DNA of 64,000 nt from Stenomitos rutilans HA7619-LM2 (GTDB lineage Bacteria > Cyanobacteriota > Cyanobacteriia > Leptolyngbyales > Leptolyngbyaceae): contig JAHHIE010000022.1 of NCBI GenBank assembly GCA_019358945.1, positions 32,838-96,837 on the forward strand, given 5' to 3'. This document shows positions 54,292-62,132 of the stretch, piece by piece. Positions within the stretch are counted from its first letter, which is position 1, and each line of letters starts with the position of its first letter. The translations under genes and the position numbers were made by a program. Below the pieces are notes generated by a model that saw only the letters and a list, made by a program, of their open reading frames with translations, had not been told where the DNA came from and searched no databases.

Positions 54292-56973
54292 ATGAAAAAC
54301 CTTTTTACCGTCTTTTTCTGGATCTTTAATCTGACGCTGCTGGCGATCGTCTACCTGGGAGTGCTGCCCTTTTGGGGCCTGGCGCTCCTGAGCGATGCTG
54401 CCACCGGACAGGTACCGCTCAACTTTTTGGTGACATTCGTTGGCCTGGTAAGTGTGCCAACGGTCGGCGCGATTGCGGGCTTTCGCACCAAAATACGACA
54501 ACCTGTGACCTTGTTCGAGCTGTTTTACGGCATTGAAGCACCGCTGCTGATCGTCTGTATGGCGCGGTTCTTCTGGTTGCGCGACCTCACCCCACTGACG
54601 ACGTTTCTGCTGCTAACGCTGCTGTTAGGCACGATCGTCACCGGGCACTGGCTGCTGAGTCGGCACGAAAATGTCATGCGTGTGAGTCTGTGGCATCTAG
54701 CGGGGCAGGTAATGGTGCTGGCGATCGCGCTGTATCTCACGGCAATCCTTAGCTTTTACATACCACCTACCCTTGCAATCATGTTGGCGGCACTGCCAAG
54801 CGTACTAGCCTATGCCTTCGTCCTCCTACCTGTAGCGCTTCTGATGCTTGGTTTGTGTACACTACCGCTTGGCGTGTCGATCATGTACGGGCGATCGCTG
54901 CACAACACGCTGAAGCAGCTAGGCACTCGCTATGGCACCTGGCAGGTTGGGACATTTACAGGCACGGTTTTAGCCGTTGGGCTAGGAGCGTTTTTGCTGT
55001 TACAGCAACAGCCCCAGGTTAAAGCCTTCCGGTTGCTCAACCCGGCACCCCAAACTGATCAGCAGCGACAGGTGGTGTTGCAACAGTCCAACACTATTCG
55101 CAATGGGTTACTGAACGCTTACCTCTCGTCTTACCGCTATCCACGATCGAACAACACTGGGATGCAAGACTTTTACCAAAGCACCCTATCTGTACCCAAC
55201 ACGATCGCGCAAGCAGTGCAACGGAGTTTCGATGCTCTGACGGCTCCCTTTACCTACCAGGGCACCGAAGCAGATGTTGACAAAGCCGCTCAACTCTACA
55301 CCCAGTTCTTTGATGCGCCACTGCTGCGAGGCGAACACGCGATCGTTCAAAAAGCGTTGCAGTCTACCTTCAACCGGGGTGAGGCTAAAGCGGGGTTGGA
55401 TGACATCAACCAGAAGCGGGTGTGGCTAGAGTCCCAAAGCATTACCGTTACACCCCAAGGCGATTGGGCAGACGTAGAGATTCATGAGATCTACCAGAAT
55501 AAAACAACCTTACCAGAGGAAGTCCTTTACTACTTTTCGTTGCCAGAAAGTGCTGCTATTACAGGTTTGTGGCTTAGTGATGAGATCAAGGTGCCAAAGA
55601 AATATCCGTTTGCAATCGCGCCTCGCGGAGCTGCACAACAGGTCTATACCAATCAGGTGCAGCGCAGTGTTGATCCTGCCCTTTTAGAACAGGTGGGGCC
55701 ACAGCAATATCGTCTGCGAGCGTTTCCAGTGCCAGTAATGACACGCCTTTCCAGTTCGCAAACCGAGCCACCAAAGCTATCGCTTTGGCTGCAATACAAA
55801 GTGCTGAAACAGCCGTCGGGCTGGCAGTTGCCCACACTGCAAGAACAGCGCAACGTTTTCTGGACGGGAGCAACGAAGCGGTTAGTCAACGGCAACGCGA
55901 TCGCCGCTTCTGATCAGTGGCTACCCGCAACACTTCCGGCTGAAAACATACCATACACATTGCATGAAATGACGCTTCCGTGGGGTGCCCATGTACTGGC
56001 AACCCCTGTGACTCAAACCGACTACCAGCTACCGCAGGGCAAGCGCTTTGCCGTGATCCTTGATCGGTCTCGCAGCATGGAAGCCCATCGGCAAAAGGTG
56101 ACAGAAAGTTTCCGCTGGCTGCAAGAGACGATCCTGCGGCAAAACAGCGCGGATTTGTATCTCACAGCGATCGCGCCTGCCCAGCCCGAACGCCTTGAGA
56201 ACCTCCAGGAGCATCCGTTTGATTCAGCCAAAACGGTGTTCTACGGCATGATGCAGCCCAAGGAGATGCTGACGCAGTTCCAGCAGTTGCGCGGCGATCG
56301 CTCATACGATGCCATTCTCGTCATCACCGATGCGGGCAGCTACGAACTGAATGATGACACCAAGTTAACAGCAGCCATGCCAGCTCCACTGTGGTTTGTG
56401 CATCTGGGTGGGCTGGCATTTGCGTATGATGACGCAACGCTAAAGGCCATTCAAGACAGCGACGGTGGCGTTGCAACTCAGGTACAAACCGTGATGCAGC
56501 GCCTTGCCAATCAGCCATCACGCGGCGCAGGCACCTCGTTTTTAAATTTGGTTGATGGCTATGCCTGGTTCCTGACTAAAAATGGCGCTGCATCCCCAGC
56601 TAAATCTACCAACGACGCTTTTGGAGCGTTAGCGGCTCGGCAATGGACGACTCATCTCAGTCACTACCTGCAACCCAATAAGCTAACTGAATTAGATGCG
56701 ATTCATGCGGCGGCTCAGCGATACGGGATTGTGACACCCTACTCATCCATGCTGGTGCTGGTGAATGACCAGCAGCGCGAAGAGTTAAAGCAGGCGGAAC
56801 AACAGTCCGATCGCTTTAACCGCAAGGTCGAAGACTCCCAACTGCCCCAGCCTAAGGCAAACATTAGTGCGGTTCCAGAACCTGCTGAGTGGCTACTGCT
56901 GCTAGTTGGGGTTGGACTATTTTGGGGGTACAGGCGATGGAACCTTAGCGAAAGCAGGAAAGCCGCCTTGTGA
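54292..56973 (+). CDS. PEP-CTERM integral membrane protein with VIT and vWA domains
   Basis: An 893-aa protein. N-terminal half: about nine TM helices (~5-250). A VIT-like domain (~375-490, VWLESQSITVTP...ADVEIHEIYQNKT, LPESAAITGLWL) is followed by a von Willebrand A domain (~580-740) with a MIDAS-like ILDRSRSM (Asp591). The C-terminus is a classical PEP-CTERM signal: VPEPAEWLLLLVGVG, membrane helix, then RRW (from ~Pro862). Multi-spanning proteins with this signal are rare among PEP-CTERM substrates, and match the family that partners exosortase O. The substrate role, metal-dependent adhesion or force sensing at the surface, is inferred from the domains. Co-transcribed with the exosortase (38-bp gap); a perfect 15-bp hairpin follows the stop. 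Confidence 0.85.
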   Translation: MKNLFTVFFWIFNLTLLAIVYLGVLPFWGLALLSDAATGQVPLNFLVTFVGLVSVPTVGAIAGFRTKIRQPVTLFELFYGIEAPLLIVCMARFFWLRDLTPLTTFLLLTLLLGTIVTGHWLLSRHENVMRVSLWHLAGQVMVLAIALYLTAILSFYIPPTLAIMLAALPSVLAYAFVLLPVALLMLGLCTLPLGVSIMYGRSLHNTLKQLGTRYGTWQVGTFTGTVLAVGLGAFLLLQQQPQVKAFRLLNPAPQTDQQRQVVLQQSNTIRNGLLNAYLSSYRYPRSNNTGMQDFYQSTLSVPNTIAQAVQRSFDALTAPFTYQGTEADVDKAAQLYTQFFDAPLLRGEHAIVQKALQSTFNRGEAKAGLDDINQKRVWLESQSITVTPQGDWADVEIHEIYQNKTTLPEEVLYYFSLPESAAITGLWLSDEIKVPKKYPFAIAPRGAAQQVYTNQVQRSVDPALLEQVGPQQYRLRAFPVPVMTRLSSSQTEPPKLSLWLQYKVLKQPSGWQLPTLQEQRNVFWTGATKRLVNGNAIAASDQWLPATLPAENIPYTLHEMTLPWGAHVLATPVTQTDYQLPQGKRFAVILDRSRSMEAHRQKVTESFRWLQETILRQNSADLYLTAIAPAQPERLENLQEHPFDSAKTVFYGMMQPKEMLTQFQQLRGDRSYDAILVITDAGSYELNDDTKLTAAMPAPLWFVHLGGLAFAYDDATLKAIQDSDGGVATQVQTVMQRLANQPSRGAGTSFLNLVDGYAWFLTKNGAASPAKSTNDAFGALAARQWTTHLSHYLQPNKLTELDAIHAAAQRYGIVTPYSSMLVLVNDQQREELKQAEQQSDRFNRKVEDSQLPQPKANISAVPEPAEWLLLLVGVGLFWGYRRWNLSESRKAAL

Positions 56974-56988
56974 ATCCTGCCAATCATT

Positions 56989-57035
56989 ATTGCGCGTGCG
57001 ATCAAGCTCAAGTAGTTCTCGATCGCACGCGCAAT
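56989..57035. terminator. Perfect 15-bp inverted repeat after the exosortase operon
   Basis: ATTGCGCGTGCGATC / GATCGCACGCGCAAT with a 17-base loop, 16 bp past the stop codon. No U-tract follows, so it may be Rho-independent only in a loose sense, or a bidirectional barrier towards the convergent Psb34-like gene. Confidence 0.5.
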
Positions 57036-57107
57036 GACGATTCTGATAGCACATCTCAGTAGAAACAAGGTAGCGAAGCAAGTTGGAAATGGCTTAAGTA
57101 ACCAAGA

Positions 57108-57133
57108 TAAAACCCCGGCTGTAAAGCCGGGGA
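57108..57133 (-). terminator. Intrinsic terminator of the Psb34-like gene
   Basis: On the minus strand CCCCGGCT-TTAC-AGCCGGGG is followed by TTTTAT: a compact 8-bp GC stem and U-tract, about 75 bp beyond the stop codon at 57207. Similar hairpins also occur at ends of IS200/IS605 elements, but no transposase is present. Confidence 0.7.
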
Positions 57134-57206
57134 GGTCAGGAGAAAAGCCAAAACTAGTGAAGACATCGTCAGACTTTAAGAGTAAAGGAGACTACTCTCA
57201 GCCGCC

Positions 57207-57374
57207 TCAGCTTACTGAGAAGGCAGTCAGGAGGCTGAGGACTACCAGCCCAGCCGCGATCGCGGCTTGCACGATGTAGCGCTGCTGCTGCTCCATTGAA
57301 GGATAGGTCGCAAAATAAACTTTGGGTTCAATCGCGTAGTTGTTGAGAACGCCGTCTTCATTGGTGGTGTACAT
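57207..57374 (-). CDS. psb34: Psb34-like / ssl1498-family photosystem II assembly protein
   Basis: A 55-aa one-helix protein: MYTTNEDGVLNNYAIEPKVY, a short Gln/Tyr-rich turn (EQQQRY), then a single TM helix IVQAAIAAGLVVLSLLTAFSVS. The N-terminus and overall plan match Synechocystis Ssl1498 and Thermosynechococcus Psb34, small thylakoid proteins that join photosystem II assembly intermediates and relate to high-light-inducible (Hlip) proteins. AGAGG stands 8 nt before the ATG. A good sigma-70 promoter with an HLR1-like site overlaps its -10, and an intrinsic terminator follows, so it is a complete single-gene unit. It is convergent with the exosortase operon. Confidence 0.88.
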   Translation of the reverse strand: MYTTNEDGVLNNYAIEPKVYFATYPSMEQQQRYIVQAAIAAGLVVLSLLTAFSVS

Positions 57375-57400
57375 AGCCTAAAACCTCTTTAATGTTTCTT

Positions 57401-57439
57401 TATGTGAATAAGTGTAACGTTTTTGTTACATAGTGTCAA
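57401..57439 (-). promoter_or_regulatory. Sigma-70 promoter with HLR1-like site and dyad, Psb34-like gene
   Basis: Minus strand: TTGACA (57439-57434), 17-bp spacer, TACACT (57416-57411). Over and after the -10 lies GTTACACT-TA-TTCACATA (57418-57401), 14 of 16 matches to the HLR1 consensus (K)TTACAWW-NN-(K)TTACAWW bound by RpaB in high-light genes. A dyad TGTAAC-N6-GTTACA (57413-57430) fills the spacer. Expected leader ~30 nt. Confidence 0.7.
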
Positions 57440-57668
57440 TCATTGAGCGATTTTTGTTGACAAATTTGTTCTGTGGCTACGGAAGCGACTGCACTGTGCG
57501 AGTAAAGGCTCCAGCAACAGAACTTGCTGTAAAGTTGGAACCAACGCTTTTCAAGCGTTGTGCGGTAAACCCTACTACTGGATGTAATAACCGTACTCAG
57601 CACTGATCGCTGGCGAAAACCTAACCGTTATGGTGTACTTTCCTCTCTCATCCGTCACGCCGTGAACA

Positions 57669-57971
57669 GGAATGAGCAGCACGCTTAGGTCCATTGCTTT
57701 TGAAAAACCATCATCGCAATTTTTAGACGGCAACAGCGCGCGACAAGCCATTAGTGAGGAAGTTGCTGTGGCGATCGACCAATAAGTCAAACAAAGCATC
57801 AATCGCGCCCACGCAATGGCTGTCGCCGTTCTGACGCTCAACCGTGCTCTGTTGGAATCTGCAACCCAAGTGTTGCTGGCAACAGAAGTGCTGGAAGGTG
57901 ACGCATTGCGAGCAATGCTGGCGCAGGTGCAAACACCCACAAAATGGCATGACTGGTTGGCAAAGGGATAA
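57669..57971 (+). pseudogene. 3-prime relic of an ftsH protease gene
   Basis: One plus-strand frame of 100 codons translates to the end of an FtsH-type zinc metalloprotease: GMSSTLRSIAFEKP (like YGMSEKLGPVAYEQP), FLDGNS...ISEEVAVAIDQ, then INRAHAMAVAVLTLNRALLE and VLEGDALRAMLAQVQ before the stop. An in-frame TAA (57783-57785) interrupts it after AIDQ, the frame is already broken by TGA just upstream of 57669, and the AAA and HEXXH parts are missing. It is therefore a decayed fragment. The minus-strand open frame covering it (57575-57991) is a shadow. Confidence 0.82.
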
Positions 57972-58463
57972 ATGTTTGGTTGTTGCGCCAATGCTCTTCA
58001 GAAACGCATGATTGATGTCCCCATATTGCCTAGAGCGATTGCTCAGGGGAGTGCTACCAATTTACGGCAGATGGTACTCCTATTTGCTGTTATTCAAATT
58101 AGCCCCTGGCCCCCAGCCCTCCAGGATGAGCTAAAAGCTGACTGCTGAAAGGACAGCATACGTTTCGTAAACGGGCACCAACGCTATATCAACAGGTTGA
58201 ACGCTTTCAGTCACCTTCTCTACCTTAAGGAGGGCCAGATTTTTTGTTTGACCCCACTCAAGAAAGACGTAGGCGGTCATGACTCACACTAAGCTCAAGA
58301 AGTGGACTCAAGAGTCCAAGCAAGTGTTCATTTGCCCGCTGACCCTATGTGCTTAACAGCTGTGGGAGTCAGCGTTCCTGGCATCAACTCTTTAAACATG
58401 CAAAAGCCCCTGCATTTGCAGGGGCTTTGCCATAGGGGAATTCAATCTATGTAAAACGCAAAA
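57972..58463. other. 492-bp gap after the ftsH relic
   Basis: No gene is recognised. A weak GCTAAAAGCTGACTGCTGAAAG repeat patch occurs near 58130 and the GlsB-like terminator at 58403-58428. A 25-codon ATG frame at 58280 has no support. Confidence 0.5.
58403..58428 (-). terminator. Intrinsic terminator of the GlsB/YeaQ-like gene
   Basis: AAAGCCCCTGCA / TGCAGGGGCTTT, 12-bp perfect arms with a two-base centre, 36 bp beyond the stop codon; a T-run follows on the minus strand (CTTTTGC). Confidence 0.75.
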
Positions 58464-58739
58464 CTAGTAGGAAGCACTACGGCGGGTCACAGCATAGTAG
58501 ATGAACAGTGCCACGATCGCACCCAAGACAGCAACTACGACGCCACCAATACTCAGCCCAGCTGAGGTTAACGCTAACGTGCCTGTGGTCAAGAAACTGT
58601 AGAGGCTACCGCCAACAAATGCGCCAACAATACCGAGAATCATTGTGCCGAGGATGCCGCCACCCTGGCTACCTGGATAGATCGCCTTTGCGATCGCGCC
58701 AGCAATCAAACCTAAAACAATCCAAGCCAAGATATTCAT
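58464..58739 (-). CDS. GlsB/YeaQ/YmgE-family membrane protein
   Basis: A 91-aa inner-membrane protein with three hydrophobic helices rich in glycine. ILAWIVLGLIAGAIAKAIYPG and GGGILGTMILGIVGAFVGGSLY are the family signature (formerly transglycosylase-associated protein). Members are stress-induced in many bacteria, but the molecular function is unknown. GGAG lies about 8 nt before the ATG. It forms a single-gene unit with its own terminator. Confidence 0.9.
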   Translation of the reverse strand: MNILAWIVLGLIAGAIAKAIYPGSQGGGILGTMILGIVGAFVGGSLYSFLTTGTLALTSAGLSIGGVVVAVLGAIVALFIYYAVTRRSASY

Positions 58740-59134
58740 GTTTTCAACTCCAGATTTAACAGTGCTTTAGAAATGTCTTTGTCACATTATTAAATTAGCA
58801 GGCAGTACCAGGCATTCGTCCCTACCTTTAGCGGGATTCCGTGTCAACCAGTGGGCAGAGAAAACACGCTTTAAGACTCTGCCTTCATGGTCATAAGCGC
58901 GTCGGTTCAAACGAGTAGCAGCTTCTGAAGGCTTGGGGGTTAACACTGGTGCAAAAACCAACAGAATATATCGGTGCCACATTCAGGTGGAGAGCCATGC
59001 TAACCAAACCCATTTTGTTGTCGAACTTTAAGCGCAAACAGCGAGTGCTCTGCCCTTTAATTACAGAGTAATCAGCGCGATCGTAGTGACGATCGCGCTG
59101 GTCAGTAGCAGTGAGCAAGCCTTTTGCCGCTGAG
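58740..59134. other. 395-bp gap upstream of the GlsB-like gene
   Basis: Besides a hairpin at 59073-59100 no gene is recognised. The minus-strand frame at 58782-58982 (66 codons) has no motif I recognise. Confidence 0.5.
59073..59100. terminator. Hairpin downstream of rtcB
   Basis: CAGCGCGATCGT / ACGATCGCGCTG, 12-bp perfect arms with a 4-base loop (AGTG), 35 bp past the rtcB stop. It contains HIP1-like GCGATCG words, so it could be a HIP1-derived palindrome rather than a terminator. Confidence 0.45.
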
Positions 59135-60316
59135 CTATCCTTTCACGCAAACAATTTGCTTGAGGGTAGCAACGACCTCGACCAAATCCGATTGATTCGC
59201 CATCACCTGTGCGATCGGCTTGTAAGCGCCAGGAATTTCATCAATCACGCCCTCATCTTTACGACACTCCACACCCGCCGTTTGTTGGATTAAATCATCC
59301 AGGCTAAATTGGAGCTTCGCTTTGTTACGAGACATCAATCGTCCCGCCCCATGTGAACACGAGCAGTAGCTGTGAGCATTGCCTTTACCCTTCACAATGA
59401 ACGATTGGGCACCCATGCTGCCAGGAATGATTCCGTAGTCGGCTTCACGAGCGCGTACAGCACCCTTGCGCGTGACATACACATCCTCACCGTAGTGAGT
59501 TTCCCGCTCAGCGTAGTTGTGGTGACAATTCACTTCCAACAGCGACTTAAAGGGTTTGCCACCCGCTAGATGGCGCTCCATAATGTGCTTGACCCGTGCC
59601 ATCATCACCACACGGTTGAAGAGTGCGTACCCCTGTGCCCATTGCAGATCGTGCCAGTAGGCAGCAAACTCTGGTGTTCCCTGCACAAAGTGAGACAAGT
59701 CAGGATCGGGCAGTTTAGCTCCCGCCAGCTTTGCCAATTCCTTCGCCGTTTCAATATGACGCTGCGCAAGAACATTTCCAATATGGCGTGAACCAGAGTG
59801 CAGCATCAGCCAGACCTGCCCTTCGGTGTCTAGACAAACCTCAATAAAGTGGTTGCCACCGCCGAGAGAACCCATCTGCTTGGTTGCTTTGCTCTCTAGC
59901 CCCTGCACTTTGGCATGGAGATGCTTGAAGTCTTGCCAACCCTGCCAATTAGAGACTGTCTTTTCAATCTCCTTATTGTCATTAAAACCCGTGGGAACAG
60001 CCGCTTCAATATCCATGCGGATTTGCTTCAACTTTCCTTCTAATTGCTCAGCTTGATAAGGCGTTTTGATGGCGGCCATGCCACAACCGATGTCTACACC
60101 AACTGCGGCTGGCATAATGGCATCCTGCGTAGCAATGACCGAACCCACTAACGCCCCTTTGCCTAAATGCACATCTGGCATTAGCGACACATGCTTAAAC
60201 ACAAAGGGTAGTGAAGCCACATTGCGAGCCATTCTCGCTTCATCATGTCCCAGAGCATGCCCTGCCCAAGAGAGGACGGGCGCATGCGTGTCTAAAGGTA
60301 ACGTTTCGTAAGGCAT
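59135..60316 (-). CDS. rtcB: RtcB-family RNA ligase
   Basis: A 393-aa cytosolic RNA-splicing ligase that joins 2-prime,3-prime-cyclic-phosphate or 3-prime-phosphate ends to 5-prime-OH ends using GTP and Mn2+. All family boxes are visible: MPDVHLGKGA, GVDIGCGMAA (metal Asp and Cys), GGGNHFIEV, HSGSRHIGN, NCHHNYAERE, RKGAVRA, GSMG and CSHGAGR with the guanylylated His. Length is typical of the bacterial RtcB1 group. No archease (MTH1598-like) or rtcA/rtcR gene is beside it. ATG at 60316 without a strong Shine-Dalgarno. Confidence 0.95.
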   Translation of the reverse strand: MPYETLPLDTHAPVLSWAGHALGHDEARMARNVASLPFVFKHVSLMPDVHLGKGALVGSVIATQDAIMPAAVGVDIGCGMAAIKTPYQAEQLEGKLKQIRMDIEAAVPTGFNDNKEIEKTVSNWQGWQDFKHLHAKVQGLESKATKQMGSLGGGNHFIEVCLDTEGQVWLMLHSGSRHIGNVLAQRHIETAKELAKLAGAKLPDPDLSHFVQGTPEFAAYWHDLQWAQGYALFNRVVMMARVKHIMERHLAGGKPFKSLLEVNCHHNYAERETHYGEDVYVTRKGAVRAREADYGIIPGSMGAQSFIVKGKGNAHSYCSCSHGAGRLMSRNKAKLQFSLDDLIQQTAGVECRKDEGVIDEIPGAYKPIAQVMANQSDLVEVVATLKQIVCVKG

Positions 60317-60745
60317 AATTTCTGACCCTGTTTATTCTTGCTGGTTTTATCCCGTTTTTGTTACTACCATGAAAGAGAAAACAGTCAATTACCATTAACC
60401 CGCCTCTATGCGTGGCACTGGAAGGATATAGAAGTTGTCTATACTAATCCACAATTGATGTAACGCCCGCTTGAGTCTTGCCTCTAGTTGGCTGACAAAA
60501 GGGGATGATCAAAGCTTTGAAACGGCGATTGACAAAAGATTCTGGTAATAGAGGAAAGCTTAAGGGGGGCCAGCATTTTAAGATTGGATATCACTCAAAC
60601 CCTACAAACGCTGTGAAAAAATATTCAATGGCTAGCTCTGACCATTTCTATACTGTCCCCCCATTTTCTAGAGTAGGCTGTGAGACAGCCACTCATCACG
60701 TTCACATTTATTCTGGCGTTTGAGCCTTTCGCTGCTCTTTAAGCC
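60317..60745. other. 429-bp gap upstream of rtcB
   Basis: Apart from the doubtful 72-codon ORF at 60505 nothing is recognised. Confidence 0.5.
60505..60723 (+). CDS. Doubtful small ORF
   Basis: A 72-codon frame with AAAAGGGG directly before its ATG. The product is basic at the N-terminus (KALKRRLTK) and has three His residues near the end. I recognise no family, and nothing in composition separates it from non-coding DNA. Its stop lies 23 bp before the convergent Mo-nitrogenase C-terminal-domain gene. Confidence 0.2.
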   Translation: MIKALKRRLTKDSGNRGKLKGGQHFKIGYHSNPTNAVKKYSMASSDHFYTVPPFSRVGCETATHHVHIYSGV

Positions 60746-61060
60746 TTAAATCGACTCTCCACACACATCTACCAAATAGCACATGGAGCGAAACCGTAAA
60801 CCCACAAGTTGATCGTAAAGAGGATTGAGTTTGCAGAGCGGAGGAATATGAGCAAGCTTGCGACCTAGAACAATGATATCTCGCTCAAAAGGGCATTGAC
60901 CAGGAATAGCCTTATACAAAAGTCTGGCGATCGTTGAATTATTGATAGGGACATTATCAAGCCACTGGCGGACAGGTTGCAAAACATCAACGCGAAGAGT
61001 GTGTGATGGGGTTTGTCCGGTGTGCAGATTGGAATGGAAGGTTAGGTCTAAATCAGACAT
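60746..61060 (-). CDS. Mo-dependent nitrogenase C-terminal-domain (Mo-nitro_C) protein
   Basis: A 104-aa stand-alone protein. VRQWLDNVPINNSTIARLLYKAIPGQCPFERDI, then HIPPLCKLNPLYDQLVGLRFRSMCYL form the family core, with conserved CPFERDI and PPLCKLNPLY. The domain was named for a C-terminal extension in nitrogenase-related proteins, but it is common as a small separate protein in cyanobacteria including non-fixers; function unknown. Two conserved Cys (CPFER, PLCKL) may bind metal. AGAGGGGA precedes the ATG at good distance. No nif genes are in the window. Confidence 0.85.
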   Translation of the reverse strand: MSDLDLTFHSNLHTGQTPSHTLRVDVLQPVRQWLDNVPINNSTIARLLYKAIPGQCPFERDIIVLGRKLAHIPPLCKLNPLYDQLVGLRFRSMCYLVDVCGESI

Positions 61061-61748
61061 GGTGTTCCCCTCTCTTGTCTGTATGGTTCAAGCATCTACG
61101 CAACATTTATGAGTTTTGATACCGTAGCTGATTGATTGTTCCTTATTACAAGATACAAATCAGGATCATTTTTTCCGTAAAGCTAAGAATAGCTCTGTTA
61201 AATCACTGATGAATTTCCAATGAATTTAGTAGAAGTATATTTAGTGGTTTATCACTCATTGGTGCGGCTTTGAGCAGAGAATAAAATAGTAAAATCTGTC
61301 CAAAAAGAATGGGATTGCTTTGAAGTAAGGCTGTTAAACATGATCGTCTTTGAAAGACGGCAACCACATCCGAAAAACCGTATAGCAGAATACAGAAACT
61401 GCTGTATGGCTTTATGGGTAGTGCTTTTAAGCTTCAGCGATGTTAAGCAGCCAATAAAACGAGCGGAACTAACCTGCTAGTTAAGCGGTCATAACCATCT
61501 GTTACTGGCAAAGGTAGATTAATACTGCTCCTATTAAATCAAATCCTATCCAAAACATCATTCCTGGTGAGCGCGATCGAGAAGTCTTTGATGAAACGAT
61601 TTCTTATCGCTTTGATTGCTACAGCAAATCGATCCGTGCTGTTTATCATTTGCAAACTGTGATTTCAATCACAAGTAAGGCTTGATAGCGATCAGCATTT
61701 TGTGTTTAACAAGACATCGAGTTTTGATACACTCAGTGTGCGATTGTT
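61061..61748. other. Long upstream region with structured segments and a CRP-like site
   Basis: No gene is seen. Contains small stem-loops (CGTCTTTGAAAGACG near 61340; GTATAGCAG / CTGCTGTAT near 61380-61410) and the CRP-like palindrome at 61658-61673. Confidence 0.55.
61658..61673. promoter_or_regulatory. Perfect CRP/SYCRP1-type palindrome
   Basis: TGTGATTTCAATCACA: exact TGTGA-N6-TCACA with 7-bp symmetric arms, the consensus of cAMP-receptor proteins (E. coli CRP; SYCRP1 in Synechocystis). It lies 87 bp upstream of the ATG at 61761, a distance compatible with class I activation. Confidence 0.6.
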
Positions 61749-61760
61749 TTGGGTGCATCA

Positions 61761-61964
61761 ATGACTAAAGACGTTCATCTACACCGTCCGGATATAGAAC
61801 AGATGGTGAATCAAATTAGAGCTTGTGGGAGAATTAGCCGCAAAGATCAGCAGCAGTTTATGTCCGCACTTTTGTCTCAAAAGACCATTAGCCAGACAGA
61901 ACAAGCATTGATTAACCAAGTGTTTGAGTTGCTGCGGTCTGGGCGTTTACGCGTCGTAGACTGA
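61761..61964 (+). CDS. Small conserved-looking cyanobacterial protein
   Basis: A 67-aa soluble, helical protein: RPDIEQMVNQIRACGRISRKDQQQFMSALLSQKTISQTEQALINQVFELLRSGRLRVVD-type ending; key parts are RISRKDQQ, ISQTEQALINQVF and GRLRVVD. Many cyanobacteria carry short proteins with this plan; I know no function. The ATG at 61761 is preferred to a TTG 12 bases earlier. A perfect CRP-like palindrome lies upstream, so cAMP control is plausible. Confidence 0.65.
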   Translation: MTKDVHLHRPDIEQMVNQIRACGRISRKDQQQFMSALLSQKTISQTEQALINQVFELLRSGRLRVVD

Positions 61965-62132
61965 ATTACCGTTTCTCCTAACCGCAGTTCTCATTTACAG
62001 GCAGTGCGATTGGGCTTAAGCAGTCAGGAGTCAACCCTTTGCAAGCAAGCGAAGCCTCATGGCTGCTAAACGCCCGTCCCTTGCTGATTTTCAGGCGTAG
62101 CTCTTACTTTAGAAGAAGCGTCATGTAGAGAA

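Noticed and set aside
57575..57991. 138-codon minus-strand ORF, Ser/Ala-rich
   Set aside because: The plus strand here encodes a recognisable FtsH C-terminus with stops; the minus frame is its shadow.
58900..58925. tRNA T-loop-like GGTTCAAAC
   Set aside because: No acceptor or anticodon stem could be paired around it.
60746..61060. Evidence of nitrogen fixation
   Set aside because: The Mo-nitro_C domain occurs as a free small protein in non-fixing cyanobacteria, and no nif gene is present.
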